NCBI RefSeq assembly: GCF_014648775.1
Contig: NZ_BMRT01000002.1
Coordinates: 62,001-126,000 of the forward strand
DNA from: Streptomyces abikoensis
Lineage (GTDB): Bacteria; Actinomycetota; Actinomycetes; Streptomycetales; Streptomycetaceae
DNA length: 64,000 nucleotides
Reading direction: 5' to 3'
Part shown: positions 34,798 through 43,146 of the stretch, in pieces
How positions within the stretch are numbered: position 1 is the first letter of the stretch
Layout of the letters: every line of letters begins with the position of its first letter
Notes under the pieces: model-generated
The model's database searches: none
What the model saw: only the letters and a program-made list of their open reading frames with translations
Told to the model about the DNA's origin: nothing
Position numbers and translations under genes: made by a program

Positions 34798-36173
34798 GCC
34801 CGGCCCCCCGCGATGTCCGTGCCCGCCGCCGCTTCCTCGATGGCGTCGGCCAGCCGGTCGAGGACCGCTTCGGCCTGCTCGTCCGTGATGGTCAGCGGCG
34901 GCAGCAGGCGCAGCACGGCGTCGTGGCGGCCGCCGAGTTCGACGATCAGGCCGCGGCTGAGGCAGGCGGCGCGGACGCGTGCGGCGAGGTGGGGGTCGGC
35001 CGGGCGGGCGCCGCAGGTGTCGGGCTCGGCGGCGGGGTCGACGAGTTCGACGCCGAGCATCAGGCCGCGGCCCCGGACGTCGCCGATGACCGGCAGCGCG
35101 GCGCGCAGGCTCTCCAGGCGGGCCGTCATCCTCGCGCCGACGAGCGCGGCGCGCTCGGCGAGGCCCTCGGCGGCTATGTGGCGCAGGGTGGCCGCGCCGG
35201 CGGCCATGGCGAGGGTGTTGCCGCGGAAGGTGCCGGTGTGGGCGCCGGGCCGCCAGCCGTCGTAGTCCTCGCGGTAGACGACCACGGCCAGCGGCAGGCT
35301 GCCGCCGATGGCCTTGGAGAGGACCATCGCGTCCGGCAGGATCCCGCTGTGCTCGACGGCCCACATCGCGCCCGTGCGCCCGGCGCCGGTCTGCACCTCG
35401 TCGACGACGAGCGGGATGCCGCGCTCGGCGGTGATCCGCCGCATCTCGCGCATCCAGGCGTCGGGGGCCGGGACGACGCCGCCCTCGCCCTGGACGGCCT
35501 CCAGGATCATCGCGGCGGGCGGGAGCACCCCGCCCGCCGGGTCGTCGAGGAGGCGCTCGACGTAGGCGGCGGACAGTTCCGCGCCGCGTTCGCCGCCCAC
35601 GCCGAAGGGGCAGCGGTAGCCGTACGGGTAGGGCAGGCGGGTCACCTCGCCGCCGCTGGGCAGCGGCTCCTTCACGCCGACGTTGCCGGTCACGGCCAGC
35701 GCGCCGGCGGTCATCCCGTGGTAGGCGCCCGTGAAGGCGAGCAGGCCCCGCCGTCCGGTCGCGGTCTGCATCAGCTTCAGGGCCGCTTCGACGGCGTCGG
35801 TGCCGGCGGGGCCGCAGAAGTGGACGCGGGCGCGGTCGGCGAAGCCCTTGGGCAGGCTCTCGAAGAGGGCGCTGGTGAACTCGTCCTTGTCCGCGGTGGC
35901 GAGGTCGAGCATGTGCAGCGGGGCGCCGCTGTCGAGGGTCCGCCGGATCGCCTCCAGGACGACCGGGTGGTTGTGGCCCAGCGCGAGGGTGCCCGCGCCG
36001 GAGAGGCAGTCCAGGTAGCGCCGTCCGTCCGCGCCCTCCACCGTCATGCCTTCGGCGCGCACCGGCACGATCGGGAAGGTACGGGCGTAGGTGCGGGCGG
36101 AGGACTCGCGGCTGTGCTGCCGCCGTAGGACGGCGTCCTTGGCGTCGAGGGCGTTGCCGGTGGCGAGGGTCAT
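34794..36173 (-). CDS. Diaminobutyrate-2-oxoglutarate aminotransferase (class III)
   Basis: A 459-residue class III PLP aminotransferase. Conserved blocks are LSGAGTLALGHNHP, FCGPAGTDAVEAALKL, AYHGMTAGALAVTG, VDEVQTGAGRTG (Asp about 258) and the PLP Lys in VLSKAIGGSLPLAV (about Lys287). The GTDAVEAA and YPYGYRCPFG blocks are typical of the diaminobutyrate (Dat/EctB/RhbA) subgroup: aspartate 4-semialdehyde plus Glu gives L-2,4-diaminobutyrate. ATG 36173 follows AGGAG. Its GTGA overlap with the decarboxylase supports a shared pathway to 1,3-diaminopropane. Confidence 0.9.
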   Translation of the reverse strand: MTLATGNALDAKDAVLRRQHSRESSARTYARTFPIVPVRAEGMTVEGADGRRYLDCLSGAGTLALGHNHPVVLEAIRRTLDSGAPLHMLDLATADKDEFTSALFESLPKGFADRARVHFCGPAGTDAVEAALKLMQTATGRRGLLAFTGAYHGMTAGALAVTGNVGVKEPLPSGGEVTRLPYPYGYRCPFGVGGERGAELSAAYVERLLDDPAGGVLPPAAMILEAVQGEGGVVPAPDAWMREMRRITAERGIPLVVDEVQTGAGRTGAMWAVEHSGILPDAMVLSKAIGGSLPLAVVVYREDYDGWRPGAHTGTFRGNTLAMAAGAATLRHIAAEGLAERAALVGARMTARLESLRAALPVIGDVRGRGLMLGVELVDPAAEPDTCGARPADPHLAARVRAACLSRGLIVELGGRHDAVLRLLPPLTITDEQAEAVLDRLADAIEEAAAGTDIAGGRA

Positions 36174-36256
36174 CGGGTAACTCCTGTGGATCCGGGCAGA
36201 CGTGGGGCCCGACGCTCGCGGAGCGGTCGTGGGAGCCGGGCGGGAGCGGGAAGGGG

Positions 36257-36955
36257 TCAGCCGAGCGGGCGGTCGACGCGGTCGGCGAGGTGGGCGGGGG
36301 CGGCTATGCCCTCGGCCAGCGCGGGGTCGGCCTCGAGGGCTCCCCAGGTCTGCCGCAGCGGCAGGACGCCCGCCCAGACGCCCAGTTCGGCGTCGGGGCC
36401 GTCGCCGTCGTCGGGCGGGCCGGTGCGGACCTTCACCGAGGCCTCGTCCAGCGACAGCGCGAGCAGGGCGGTCGCGGCGAGTTCCTTGCGGCTGGGCCGG
36501 CGGGCGTAGTCCCACTGGCCGGGGGTGACGTGCTCGGTGAGGCAGCGCAGCCCGGCGAGCTTCTCCTCCGGGTCGGTCACGGCCCTCGGCACGCCGTAGA
36601 TCATGGCACTGCGGTAGTTGACGCCGTGCTCGAAGACGGAACGGGCCAGGACCAGCCCGTCGACGTGAGTGACCGTCAGACAGACGGTGGCCTCGGGCGA
36701 GGCGACGAGGCTGCGGCTGGCTACGGAGCCGTGGAAGTAGACCGTGGTGCCGTCCGCGCCGTAGACGGTGGGGACGACCATGGGTGCGCCGTCCACCATC
36801 ACCCCCAGGTGGCACAGGAATCCGGCCCGGAGGATGGCGTCGAGTTCGGCCCGGCTCGTGCTGCCCTGCTCGCGCAGGCGGCGGTGGCGGGTGCGTTCGG
36901 TCACGGCGAGGGTGTCGGACGGTTCGGTGGCCTGATCTGGATCATGTTCGAACAC
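36257..36955 (-). CDS. PNPOx-fold FMN-binding protein (Nim-like)
   Basis: A 232-residue split-barrel flavoprotein: ELDAILRAGFLCHLGVMVDGAPMVVPTVYGADGTTVYFHGSVASR is the pyridoxamine 5'-phosphate oxidase-like/Nim signature. Flavin-dependent reductases or F420 enzymes of this fold act on diverse substrates. The probable GTG start is at 36955. It is transcribed with the aminotransferase/decarboxylase pair (84-bp gap) and divergently from the N-hydroxylase. A role in the hydrazine pathway is possible but unproved. Confidence 0.8.
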   Translation of the reverse strand: MFEHDPDQATEPSDTLAVTERTRHRRLREQGSTSRAELDAILRAGFLCHLGVMVDGAPMVVPTVYGADGTTVYFHGSVASRSLVASPEATVCLTVTHVDGLVLARSVFEHGVNYRSAMIYGVPRAVTDPEEKLAGLRCLTEHVTPGQWDYARRPSRKELAATALLALSLDEASVKVRTGPPDDGDGPDAELGVWAGVLPLRQTWGALEADPALAEGIAAPAHLADRVDRPLG

Positions 36956-36987
36956 GATGCGTCAGCCTGCCCGTCCTGCGGGCTTTT

Positions 36988-37005
36988 GGCAAGAGATCTC
37001 TTGCC
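36988..37005. promoter_or_regulatory. Perfect palindrome in the cluster's divergent promoter
   Basis: GGCAAGAGATCTCTTGCC (18 bp) lies midway between the divergent flavoprotein and N-hydroxylase starts, where one regulator could control both arms. No regulator gene is in the cluster. Confidence 0.7.
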
Positions 37006-37161
37006 CCGCAGGCCACGGTCGCGCCGAATCCATCGTGAGCAACGCAAATACCAAAGGATTACTTGCCTTTCGCTGCCACGTGGGCAAAGGTGTTCGAGCG
37101 GTCCGTCCTGTGACGAACCTCCGCCTCCGGATCCTGGAACCCCTGGCACGAAAGAGTGGGA

Positions 37162-38553
37162 ATGACGACAGACATGCACTCCCCGGCGGAGCCGCTCGAT
37201 CTTCTGGGCGTGGGAATCGGCCCGTTCAACCTGTCGCTCGCCGCGATGGCCGACGGCGTGCCCGGTCTGCGGACCGCCTTCCTGGAGCGGACGCAGGAAT
37301 TCCGCTGGCATCCGGGGCTGATGATCGACGGCACGACGCTCCAAGTCCCGTTCCTGGCAGACCTGGTGAGCCTGGTCGACCCGACGAGCCCCTGGTCCTT
37401 CCTCGGCTACCTCAAGGCGATCGGGCGGCTCTTCCCGTTCTACTTCTCCGAGCAGTTGCACATCCACCGCGCCGAGTACGACGCGTACTGCCGCTGGGTG
37501 AGCGAGGAACTGGCCCAGTGCCGTTTCGGCCACCAGGTCGACGCCGTCGCATGGGACGAGCGGCACCAGGTGTTCACCGTCGACTACACCTACGAGAACG
37601 GCGACGAGGTCCTGGCCGGCCGGGGCCACACCCGCAACCTGGTGCTCGGCATCGGCACGGAACCCGCCATTCCGTCAGTGCTGCGGCCGTTGACGGACGA
37701 CCCGGCCGTCCCGGCCTTCCACTCCGCCGACTACCTCTCCCGCCGCGCGGAGCTGCTCACCAAGCGCCATGTCACCGTGATCGGATCCGGCCAGTCCGGC
37801 GCCGAGGTCTTCCTGGACCTGCTGCGCGCCCGGCCCGACGGCGCCGAGGGTCTCCAGTGGATCAGCCGCTCCCCCTCCTTCGCCCCCATGGAGTACTCGA
37901 AGCTGGGCCTGGAGCAGTTCACCCCGGACTACACCCGCTTCTTCCGCCGGCTCCCCCAGGAGACCCGCGACCGGCTGCTGCCGCAGCAGTGGCAGCTGTA
38001 CAAGGGCATCAGCGGCGAGACCATCGGCGACATCCACGACGAGCTCTACCGGCGCACCCTGACCGGCGGCTGGCCCGACGCCGTCCTGCGCCCCGCCACC
38101 GCCGTCCGCGGCGGACGGACCCATGAGGGGCGGATCGAGCTGGAGCTGGAGCACGTCCAGGAGGGCGGCCGCGAGACGGTGACGACCGACGCGGTCGTCC
38201 TCGCCACCGGCTACGCCGAGCGCCCCAGCGACGGCCTGCTGAGCGGCCTCGACCCCTACCTCGTCCGCGACTCGTCCGGACGCCCGGTGGTGGGCGCCGA
38301 CTACCGGCTGGCCCTCGACGGGCCGGTCACCGGCTCCGTCTTCGTCCAGAACGCGGAACGGCACACCCACGGCGTCGGCGCACCCGACCTGGGGCTCGCC
38401 GCCTGGCGCTCGGCCGTCATCCTCAACACGCTGACGGGCCGTGAGGTCCACCCGCTGCCCTCGCGCACCGCGTTCACCACCTTCGGGATCCCACGCGCCG
38501 GACGGTCCGCCGACGGCGCCGGCGACCCGGCCGGCTCGGCCGCCCACCGCTGA
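37162..38553 (+). CDS. Amine N-hydroxylase (SidA/IucD/RhbE-type flavin monooxygenase)
   Basis: A 463-residue class B N-hydroxylating monooxygenase. FAD motif GVGIGPFNLSL (residues 16-26), substrate-region PFLADLVSLVDPTSPWSFLGYL, NADPH motif VIGSGQSGAEVF (207-217) and the C-terminal VVLATGYAERP (346-355) are all present. The enzyme hydroxylates a terminal amine of lysine, ornithine or a diamine using NADPH and O2. Next to diamine-forming genes, 1,3-diaminopropane (as for RhbE) or an amino acid could be the substrate. It heads the putative hydrazine operon; the cupin follows by 42 bp. ATG 37162 is preferred over GTG two codons upstream. Confidence 0.92.
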   Translation: MTTDMHSPAEPLDLLGVGIGPFNLSLAAMADGVPGLRTAFLERTQEFRWHPGLMIDGTTLQVPFLADLVSLVDPTSPWSFLGYLKAIGRLFPFYFSEQLHIHRAEYDAYCRWVSEELAQCRFGHQVDAVAWDERHQVFTVDYTYENGDEVLAGRGHTRNLVLGIGTEPAIPSVLRPLTDDPAVPAFHSADYLSRRAELLTKRHVTVIGSGQSGAEVFLDLLRARPDGAEGLQWISRSPSFAPMEYSKLGLEQFTPDYTRFFRRLPQETRDRLLPQQWQLYKGISGETIGDIHDELYRRTLTGGWPDAVLRPATAVRGGRTHEGRIELELEHVQEGGRETVTTDAVVLATGYAERPSDGLLSGLDPYLVRDSSGRPVVGADYRLALDGPVTGSVFVQNAERHTHGVGAPDLGLAAWRSAVILNTLTGREVHPLPSRTAFTTFGIPRAGRSADGAGDPAGSAAHR

Positions 38554-38595
38554 TCCCCCGTTCCGCTTCCCGCTTCCCAACCCTCCGGAGCAGCC

Positions 38596-38946
38596 ATGCT
38601 GATCAGGAAGACGGGCGAAGACCAGCTGGTCGACGCCTACGGCATCCGTTTCCAGCAGATCTACCCCAACGGCGGTGAGGAACTCGCTCCCTGGGGCGTG
38701 GGCCGCGCCGTGGTCGAGCCGGGCGGAGCCACCGATCCGCACCACCACGAGGACCACGAGATGTTCGTGTTCCTCTCCGGCCACGGCGTCCTGACCGTCG
38801 ACGGCGAGGAGTGCGAGGTCGGCCCCGAGGTCACCGCGCTGCTCCCGGCCGGCAGCCTCCACCACGTGCGCAACACCAGCGACACCGAGCGGCTGGTCTT
38901 CCTCTCCGTCTACTGGCCCACGGACCACGGCCCCATCGACCTCTGA
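38596..38946 (+). CDS. Stand-alone cupin of a split hydrazine synthetase
   Basis: A 116-residue single-domain cupin. Metal ligands are the cluster DPHHHEDHE (His49-Glu55) and the second-motif His in AGSLHHVRN (89-90). In s56-p1 biosynthesis a cupin domain fused to a MetRS-like domain (Spb40) joins N-hydroxylysine and glycine into a hydrazine; the cupin is thought to rearrange an O-aminoacyl hydroxylamine ester to the N-N product. Here the cupin is a separate gene between the N-hydroxylase and the MetRS-like gene, preceded by GGAG. Role by analogy. Confidence 0.85.
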   Translation: MLIRKTGEDQLVDAYGIRFQQIYPNGGEELAPWGVGRAVVEPGGATDPHHHEDHEMFVFLSGHGVLTVDGEECEVGPEVTALLPAGSLHHVRNTSDTERLVFLSVYWPTDHGPIDL

Positions 38947-39019
38947 GTCCCATCGGCCTCTGAGTCCCGCCGCCGTCCGCACACCCTCTCCGCCGAGACT
39001 TCCGACCCGGAGCCCCGCC

Positions 39020-40675
39020 ATGTCCTCGTTCACCCTGGTCACCGCCGCACCGCCCACGCCCAACGGCGACCTCCACCTCGGCCACCTGTCGGGCCCCTAC
39101 TCGGGCGCCGACATCCGGATCCGCGCCCACCGCCTGCTCGGCGCCGACGGCCTGTTCGTGACCGGCTCCGACCTCCACCAGAGCTATGTGCCCACCAAGG
39201 CCCGCCGGGACGGCACCGACCCCCTGGAGATGGCGGAAGGCTTCGCCGACGAGATCGCCCGGATCTTCGACTCCGCCCGCTTCACGCCCGACGCCTACGT
39301 CCGCCCCTGGCGCTCGGAGCTCCACCGGGACATCGTCGCCGAGTTCTTCGCCCGGCTGCACGACCGGGGGGCGCTGCGCGTCCGCACCGAGCAGGCCCTG
39401 TTCTGCGGCGACTGCGAGCGCTACCTCTTCGAGGCCCACCTCACCGGCAAGTGCCCGCACTGCGGCAGCGCCAGCGACGGCAACTCCTGCGAGAACTGCG
39501 CGCTGCCCAACCGGGTCACCGACGTCGTCGCCCCCGTCTGCAACGCCTGCGGCGGCACGCCCGAGGAGCGGCCCGTCGAGCGGCTGGTCTTCCCCTTGAG
39601 CGAGTACGCCGACCGGCTGCGCGCCTTCCACGCGGCCACCGCCATGAGCCCCCAGCTGGAGGCCCTGTGCGCGGACATGATCGAGCGGGGCCTGCCCGAC
39701 ATCCCCGTCGGCCACCCCACCGACTGGGGCCTGCCGATGCCCGTCCCCGGCTTCGAGGACCACCGGATCTACGTCTGGGCCGAGATGATGCCCGGCTACT
39801 TCGCCGAGCTGGCCGAGGGTCTGCGTGCGTCGGGCCGGGACGCGGACGAGTGGCGTTCGGTGTGGAACGACCCGCGGACCGAGATCGTCCAGTTCTTCGG
39901 CTTCGACAACGGCTACTTCCACGCCCTGCTCCAGCCGGCGCTGCTGATGGCCTACGACCCCGACTTCCAGCTGCCCCGGGCGCTGGTGACCAACGAGTTC
40001 TACCAGCTGGGCTCGTCCAAGTTCTCCACCAGCCGCCGCCACGCGGTCTGGGCGAACGACCTGCTTGCGGCCGTGCCCGCCGACACCGCGCGTTTCGTCC
40101 TCTCCCACGACCGCCCCGAGAGCGAGCGGACCTCGTTCGGCTGGGAGCGCTTCCACGAGCTGGCCGACGGCGAGCTGGCCGGGCGCTGGCAGTCCTGGCT
40201 GACCGACCTGTTCACCCGGATCGAGACGCAGGCCGGCGGCGCGATACCGGCGGGCGACCCCCTGCCCTCCCAGGAGCGGTTCCTGCGGCTGCTGGAGCGC
40301 CTCGCCGAGGACTGCCTGAACGCCTACTCCGCCGCGGACTTCTCCCCCCGCCGCGCCACCCGACTGCTGCGCGAACTGGTCAGCCTCGCCCAGGACTTCG
40401 CCGCCTCCCAGAGCCGCACCCGGGACTCGGGCACGGGCTCCGGCCGGGCCGGCGCCGCGCTCGCCGCCGAGGCCGCGGCCGCGCGGACGCTCGCCCAGCT
40501 CGCCCACCCGGTGATGCCGGACTTCGCGAGCCGGCTGTGGACCGCCCTCGGCGAGACGGGCGAGCCGCGCTGGGACGGCGTCCGGACGCCCGCCGCCGGC
40601 GTGCGCGTCGACACCGCGGCCCGCTTCTTCGCGCCGCTGCCCGCCGACCTCGAAGCGCGGGTCATGGCGTCGTGA
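39020..40675 (+). CDS. Methionyl-tRNA-synthetase-like aminoacylating enzyme of hydrazine synthetase
   Basis: A 551-residue class I synthetase fold. The HIGH box is HLGH (19-22) and the KMSKS-like loop is KFSTS (334-338). Four CxxC pairs (129/132, 145/148, 157/160, 174/177) make MetRS-type zinc knuckles. A tRNA-independent role is expected: activate an amino acid as an adenylate and load it on the hydroxylamine from the N-hydroxylase, after which the cupin forms the N-N bond, as described for Spb40. A GTGA overlap with the FAD oxidase gene and neighbours argue strongly against a housekeeping MetRS. Confidence 0.88.
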   Translation: MSSFTLVTAAPPTPNGDLHLGHLSGPYSGADIRIRAHRLLGADGLFVTGSDLHQSYVPTKARRDGTDPLEMAEGFADEIARIFDSARFTPDAYVRPWRSELHRDIVAEFFARLHDRGALRVRTEQALFCGDCERYLFEAHLTGKCPHCGSASDGNSCENCALPNRVTDVVAPVCNACGGTPEERPVERLVFPLSEYADRLRAFHAATAMSPQLEALCADMIERGLPDIPVGHPTDWGLPMPVPGFEDHRIYVWAEMMPGYFAELAEGLRASGRDADEWRSVWNDPRTEIVQFFGFDNGYFHALLQPALLMAYDPDFQLPRALVTNEFYQLGSSKFSTSRRHAVWANDLLAAVPADTARFVLSHDRPESERTSFGWERFHELADGELAGRWQSWLTDLFTRIETQAGGAIPAGDPLPSQERFLRLLERLAEDCLNAYSAADFSPRRATRLLRELVSLAQDFAASQSRTRDSGTGSGRAGAALAAEAAAARTLAQLAHPVMPDFASRLWTALGETGEPRWDGVRTPAAGVRVDTAARFFAPLPADLEARVMAS

Positions 40676-41790
40676 CCCGTACGGCCCTGGTGGTCGGGGC
40701 GGGGGTCTTCGGTCTGGCCACCGCCCGCGCGCTCGCCCTCCGCGGCTGGTCGGTACGCGTCCTCGACCCCAACGAACCCGGCACGGAAGGCCCGTCCAGT
40801 GCGGAGACCCGCATCCTGCGGCTCTCCCACGGCACGGACGACTGGTACACGGGCCTCGCCCACCGGGCGGCCACGGGGTGGCGGGAGCTGGAACGGGAGT
40901 CCGGCCGGCGGCTCCTGCTGCCCACCGGCGTCCTCACCCTGGGCCCCCGCGACGGCGACGACTGGGAACGGGCGAGCGCGGCAGCGCTGCGCCGCCTCGG
41001 CGTGCCGGTCGAGACGCTGACCGGCGCTGCCGTGACCCGTCGCTTCCCGGGTTTCGCCGGCGGCGGGACCGGTACGGCCCTGTTCGAGCCGGAGGCCGGC
41101 GTGCTCCTGGCGCGGGCGGCGACGCGCGCGCTCGCCGGTTCCGCCCGGGAGCGGGGGGCGGAGCTGCTGCGCGGGGCCGCCGTGCCCGACGGCGGCACGG
41201 CCGTCGTGGACGGCGAGCCGCTGCGCGCCGACCTGACGGTCTGGGCGGTCGGGCCGGCGCTGCCCGCGCTGTTCCCCGGGCTGACCTCGGTCCGCCCGTA
41301 CCGCCAGGACTGCTGGTACGTGCGGCCTCGGGGCCCGTGGGCGAAGGGCGAGGCGGGCACCGGGTCCGGGGCTGGGACCGGGTACGAGTCCGGGTCCGGG
41401 GGCCGGCCGGCCTGGCTGGACCGGGAGCACGGCTGCTACGGGATCCCCGCGGTAGGGGAGCTCGGCGTCAAGGTCGTACCGGACGTGGAGACCGACCCGC
41501 GCGCCGCCACGGATCCGTCCCCCGGGGAGATCCCCCCTGCCCTGCGGGACTACCTCCGCGCCCGGCTCCCCCACCTCGCCGACTCCCCCGTCCTGCGCCG
41601 CGAGGTCTGCTCGTACGCGGTGACCCCGGACGAGCACTTCCTGCTCGCCCGGCATCCGGGCCGCCGGGACGTATGGCTGGTGGGCGGCGACTCCGGTCAC
41701 GGCTTCAAACACGGGCCGGCGTGGGGCGAGTACGTGGCCGACGTCGTCGAGGACCGGTGCGCGCCCCCGGCGCGCTTCGCCCTCCGCTGA
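40672..41790 (+). CDS. Glycine-oxidase/sarcosine-oxidase-like FAD enzyme
   Basis: A 372-residue DAO-family flavoenzyme. The FAD motif VVGAGVFGLATARALALRG is at the N-terminus; GGDSGHGFKHGPAWGEYVAD is the C-terminal FAD-binding block typical of monomeric sarcosine oxidases. In s56-p1 the matching enzyme (Spb39) oxidatively cleaves the lysine-glycine hydrazine to release hydrazinoacetate, and the same step is expected here. GTG 40672 overlaps the MetRS-like stop, so the two are translationally coupled. A Gly/Ser-rich insertion (GTGSGAGTGYESGSGG) lies in the middle. Confidence 0.87.
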   Translation: MTRTALVVGAGVFGLATARALALRGWSVRVLDPNEPGTEGPSSAETRILRLSHGTDDWYTGLAHRAATGWRELERESGRRLLLPTGVLTLGPRDGDDWERASAAALRRLGVPVETLTGAAVTRRFPGFAGGGTGTALFEPEAGVLLARAATRALAGSARERGAELLRGAAVPDGGTAVVDGEPLRADLTVWAVGPALPALFPGLTSVRPYRQDCWYVRPRGPWAKGEAGTGSGAGTGYESGSGGRPAWLDREHGCYGIPAVGELGVKVVPDVETDPRAATDPSPGEIPPALRDYLRARLPHLADSPVLRREVCSYAVTPDEHFLLARHPGRRDVWLVGGDSGHGFKHGPAWGEYVADVVEDRCAPPARFALR

Positions 41791-41860
41791 GCCGTGAATT
41801 CACCGGTCCGTGGCCGTCCGCGTCCGCGCGACGGCACGGCGTGACCAAGTGGGGAGATTC

Positions 41861-41909
41861 TTAAGTTACTTAATGACGCCCTCGGGGTTTTCGGGACCAA
41901 AGTCCCTAG
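41861..41909 (+). promoter_or_regulatory. Two operator-like elements upstream of the toxin genes
   Basis: TTAAGTTACTTAA (41861-41873) is a perfect palindrome in an AT-rich patch. TTCGGGACCAAAGTCCCTAG (41890-41909) closely resembles the mycobacterial DosR/DevR box (core GGGAC-N4-GTCCC). Both lie 80-130 bp upstream of the pore-former start. A hypoxia or nitric-oxide link is inference. Confidence 0.55.
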
Positions 41910-41990
41910 GCGGCACCGGCGTAAGCGGAATCCAATGATCGACAAGCAACTCGCTCCTCCGCCACCAACCCCAAGAAGGTACGGAATTCA

Positions 41991-43004
41991 ATGAGTTATG
42001 TCTCCAGGCGACGCGTTCTCGCCCTCGCCCCCGCCGTCGGAGTCGCCGCCGCCGTCCCCCTGTCCGTCGCGACCGCGAGCGCGGCCGGCGCCGCTCCCCG
42101 CGCGCAGGCGAGCGCCAAGGGCAAAGGCGCCGTCCGCTCGCTCCAGGAGATAACGGACGAGTGGGGGAAGTGGCTGGCCCGGGAGAGATTCCCCAAGTCG
42201 AACGGCTGCCGCTTCACCGCGTCCACCGACTACGGCAAGCAGAGCGCCCTCGGCGACTACCACAAGTACCAGGTCTCCGCGAAGTACAGCGGCATCGTCT
42301 ACGACCCCAACGCCCCCTCCCCCGTGCCGGGTCAGGTCAGCTCCGTCGCCACCAACTACCGCAACGGCACGGACGTCGAGCAGCAGGTCACCTACAAGCA
42401 GAGCAAGACCACCGAGCAGGACCTGCGGATCTCGGTCACCGAGTCGCTGAAGATCGGCGTGACCATGGAGGTCTCCGCGGAGATCCCCGCCGTCGCCAAG
42501 GTCAGCGAGACCACGTCGATCGAGGCCAGCCTCTCCTCCACGCAGGAGTACACCCACAAGGAGACGCAGAACTGGAGCGTCGACCTCCCGCTGAAGATCC
42601 CCGCGAAGTCGGTCGTCGAGGCGTCGCTCGTGGTCGGCACCCAGAAGTACGACATCGACTGGACCGCCACCGTCAACCTCAGCGGAAGCGTGGCCATCTG
42701 GTTCAACGAGAAGGTCGACCTCAACCACGACGGCGACAACCACTGGCTGTGGTTCGTCCCCGTCGAGCAGGTCCTCCGTGACTGCCGGGACCACGGCATC
42801 GTCGACGTGACCGGCTACGAGATCACGGCGGACGGCGTGAGCGCCTTCGCGAGCGGCAAGTTCAGCGGCGGCCAGGGCGTGTCCCTCAACATCAACGCTG
42901 TCCAGAAGCCGCTCGACGGCCGGCAGAAGCGCAGTGTCGAGACGCAGACGATCCCGGTCGCCCTCGACCGGTCCGGCAAGAAGGCGAGCGTCCCGGGACG
43001 CTGA
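41991..43004 (+). CDS. Secreted ETX/MTX2-type aerolysin-like pore-forming protein
   Basis: A 337-residue exported protein. The N-terminus has a Tat-like signal (SRRRVLALAPAVGVAAAVPL, Ala-rich cleavage). The mature part shows the ETX/MTX2 beta-pore pattern: long alternating Ser/Thr strands VTYKQSKTTEQDLRISVTESL and VSAEIPAVAKVSETTSIEASL with a likely transmembrane hairpin between, then WSVDLPLKIPAKSVVEASLVVGTQKYDIDWTATVNLSGSVAIWF. Such proteins oligomerise into beta-barrel pores. The TNT gene 142 bp downstream suggests it delivers that enzyme or acts beside it. Nothing in the sequence gives the target cell. Confidence 0.82.
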   Translation: MSYVSRRRVLALAPAVGVAAAVPLSVATASAAGAAPRAQASAKGKGAVRSLQEITDEWGKWLARERFPKSNGCRFTASTDYGKQSALGDYHKYQVSAKYSGIVYDPNAPSPVPGQVSSVATNYRNGTDVEQQVTYKQSKTTEQDLRISVTESLKIGVTMEVSAEIPAVAKVSETTSIEASLSSTQEYTHKETQNWSVDLPLKIPAKSVVEASLVVGTQKYDIDWTATVNLSGSVAIWFNEKVDLNHDGDNHWLWFVPVEQVLRDCRDHGIVDVTGYEITADGVSAFASGKFSGGQGVSLNINAVQKPLDGRQKRSVETQTIPVALDRSGKKASVPGR

Positions 43005-43088
43005 GCCGACCCGGCCGGAATTCTTCCCTCCTCTTCATCTGGCTGATCTTGGTCTGCCTGTGCGGCCGGGGTCCGGGAGAACATGCGG

Positions 43089-43119
43089 GAGCACGGTGAC
43101 CCATGGGGTTCCCGTGCTC
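43089..43119 (+). terminator. Hairpin between pore-former and TNT genes
   Basis: GAGCACGG and CCGTGCTC form an 8-bp stem with a 15-nt loop, 28 bp before the TNT ATG, followed by TTCGTG. It could attenuate read-through and set a lower TNT level, or stabilise the upstream message. Confidence 0.45.
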
Positions 43120-43146
43120 TTCGTGTACCGGAAGGAAGAGGGAAGC

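Noticed and set aside
32884..38553. Rhizobactin/schizokinen-type siderophore cluster
   Set aside because: The aminotransferase, decarboxylase and N-hydroxylase fit, but there is no IucA/IucC synthetase, acetyltransferase or siderophore transporter; cupin, MetRS-like and glycine-oxidase genes fit hydrazine formation better.
39020..40675. Housekeeping methionyl-tRNA synthetase
   Set aside because: It overlaps an FAD oxidase gene, follows a cupin and N-hydroxylase, has a KFSTS rather than KMSKS loop and ends without an extended tRNA-binding domain.
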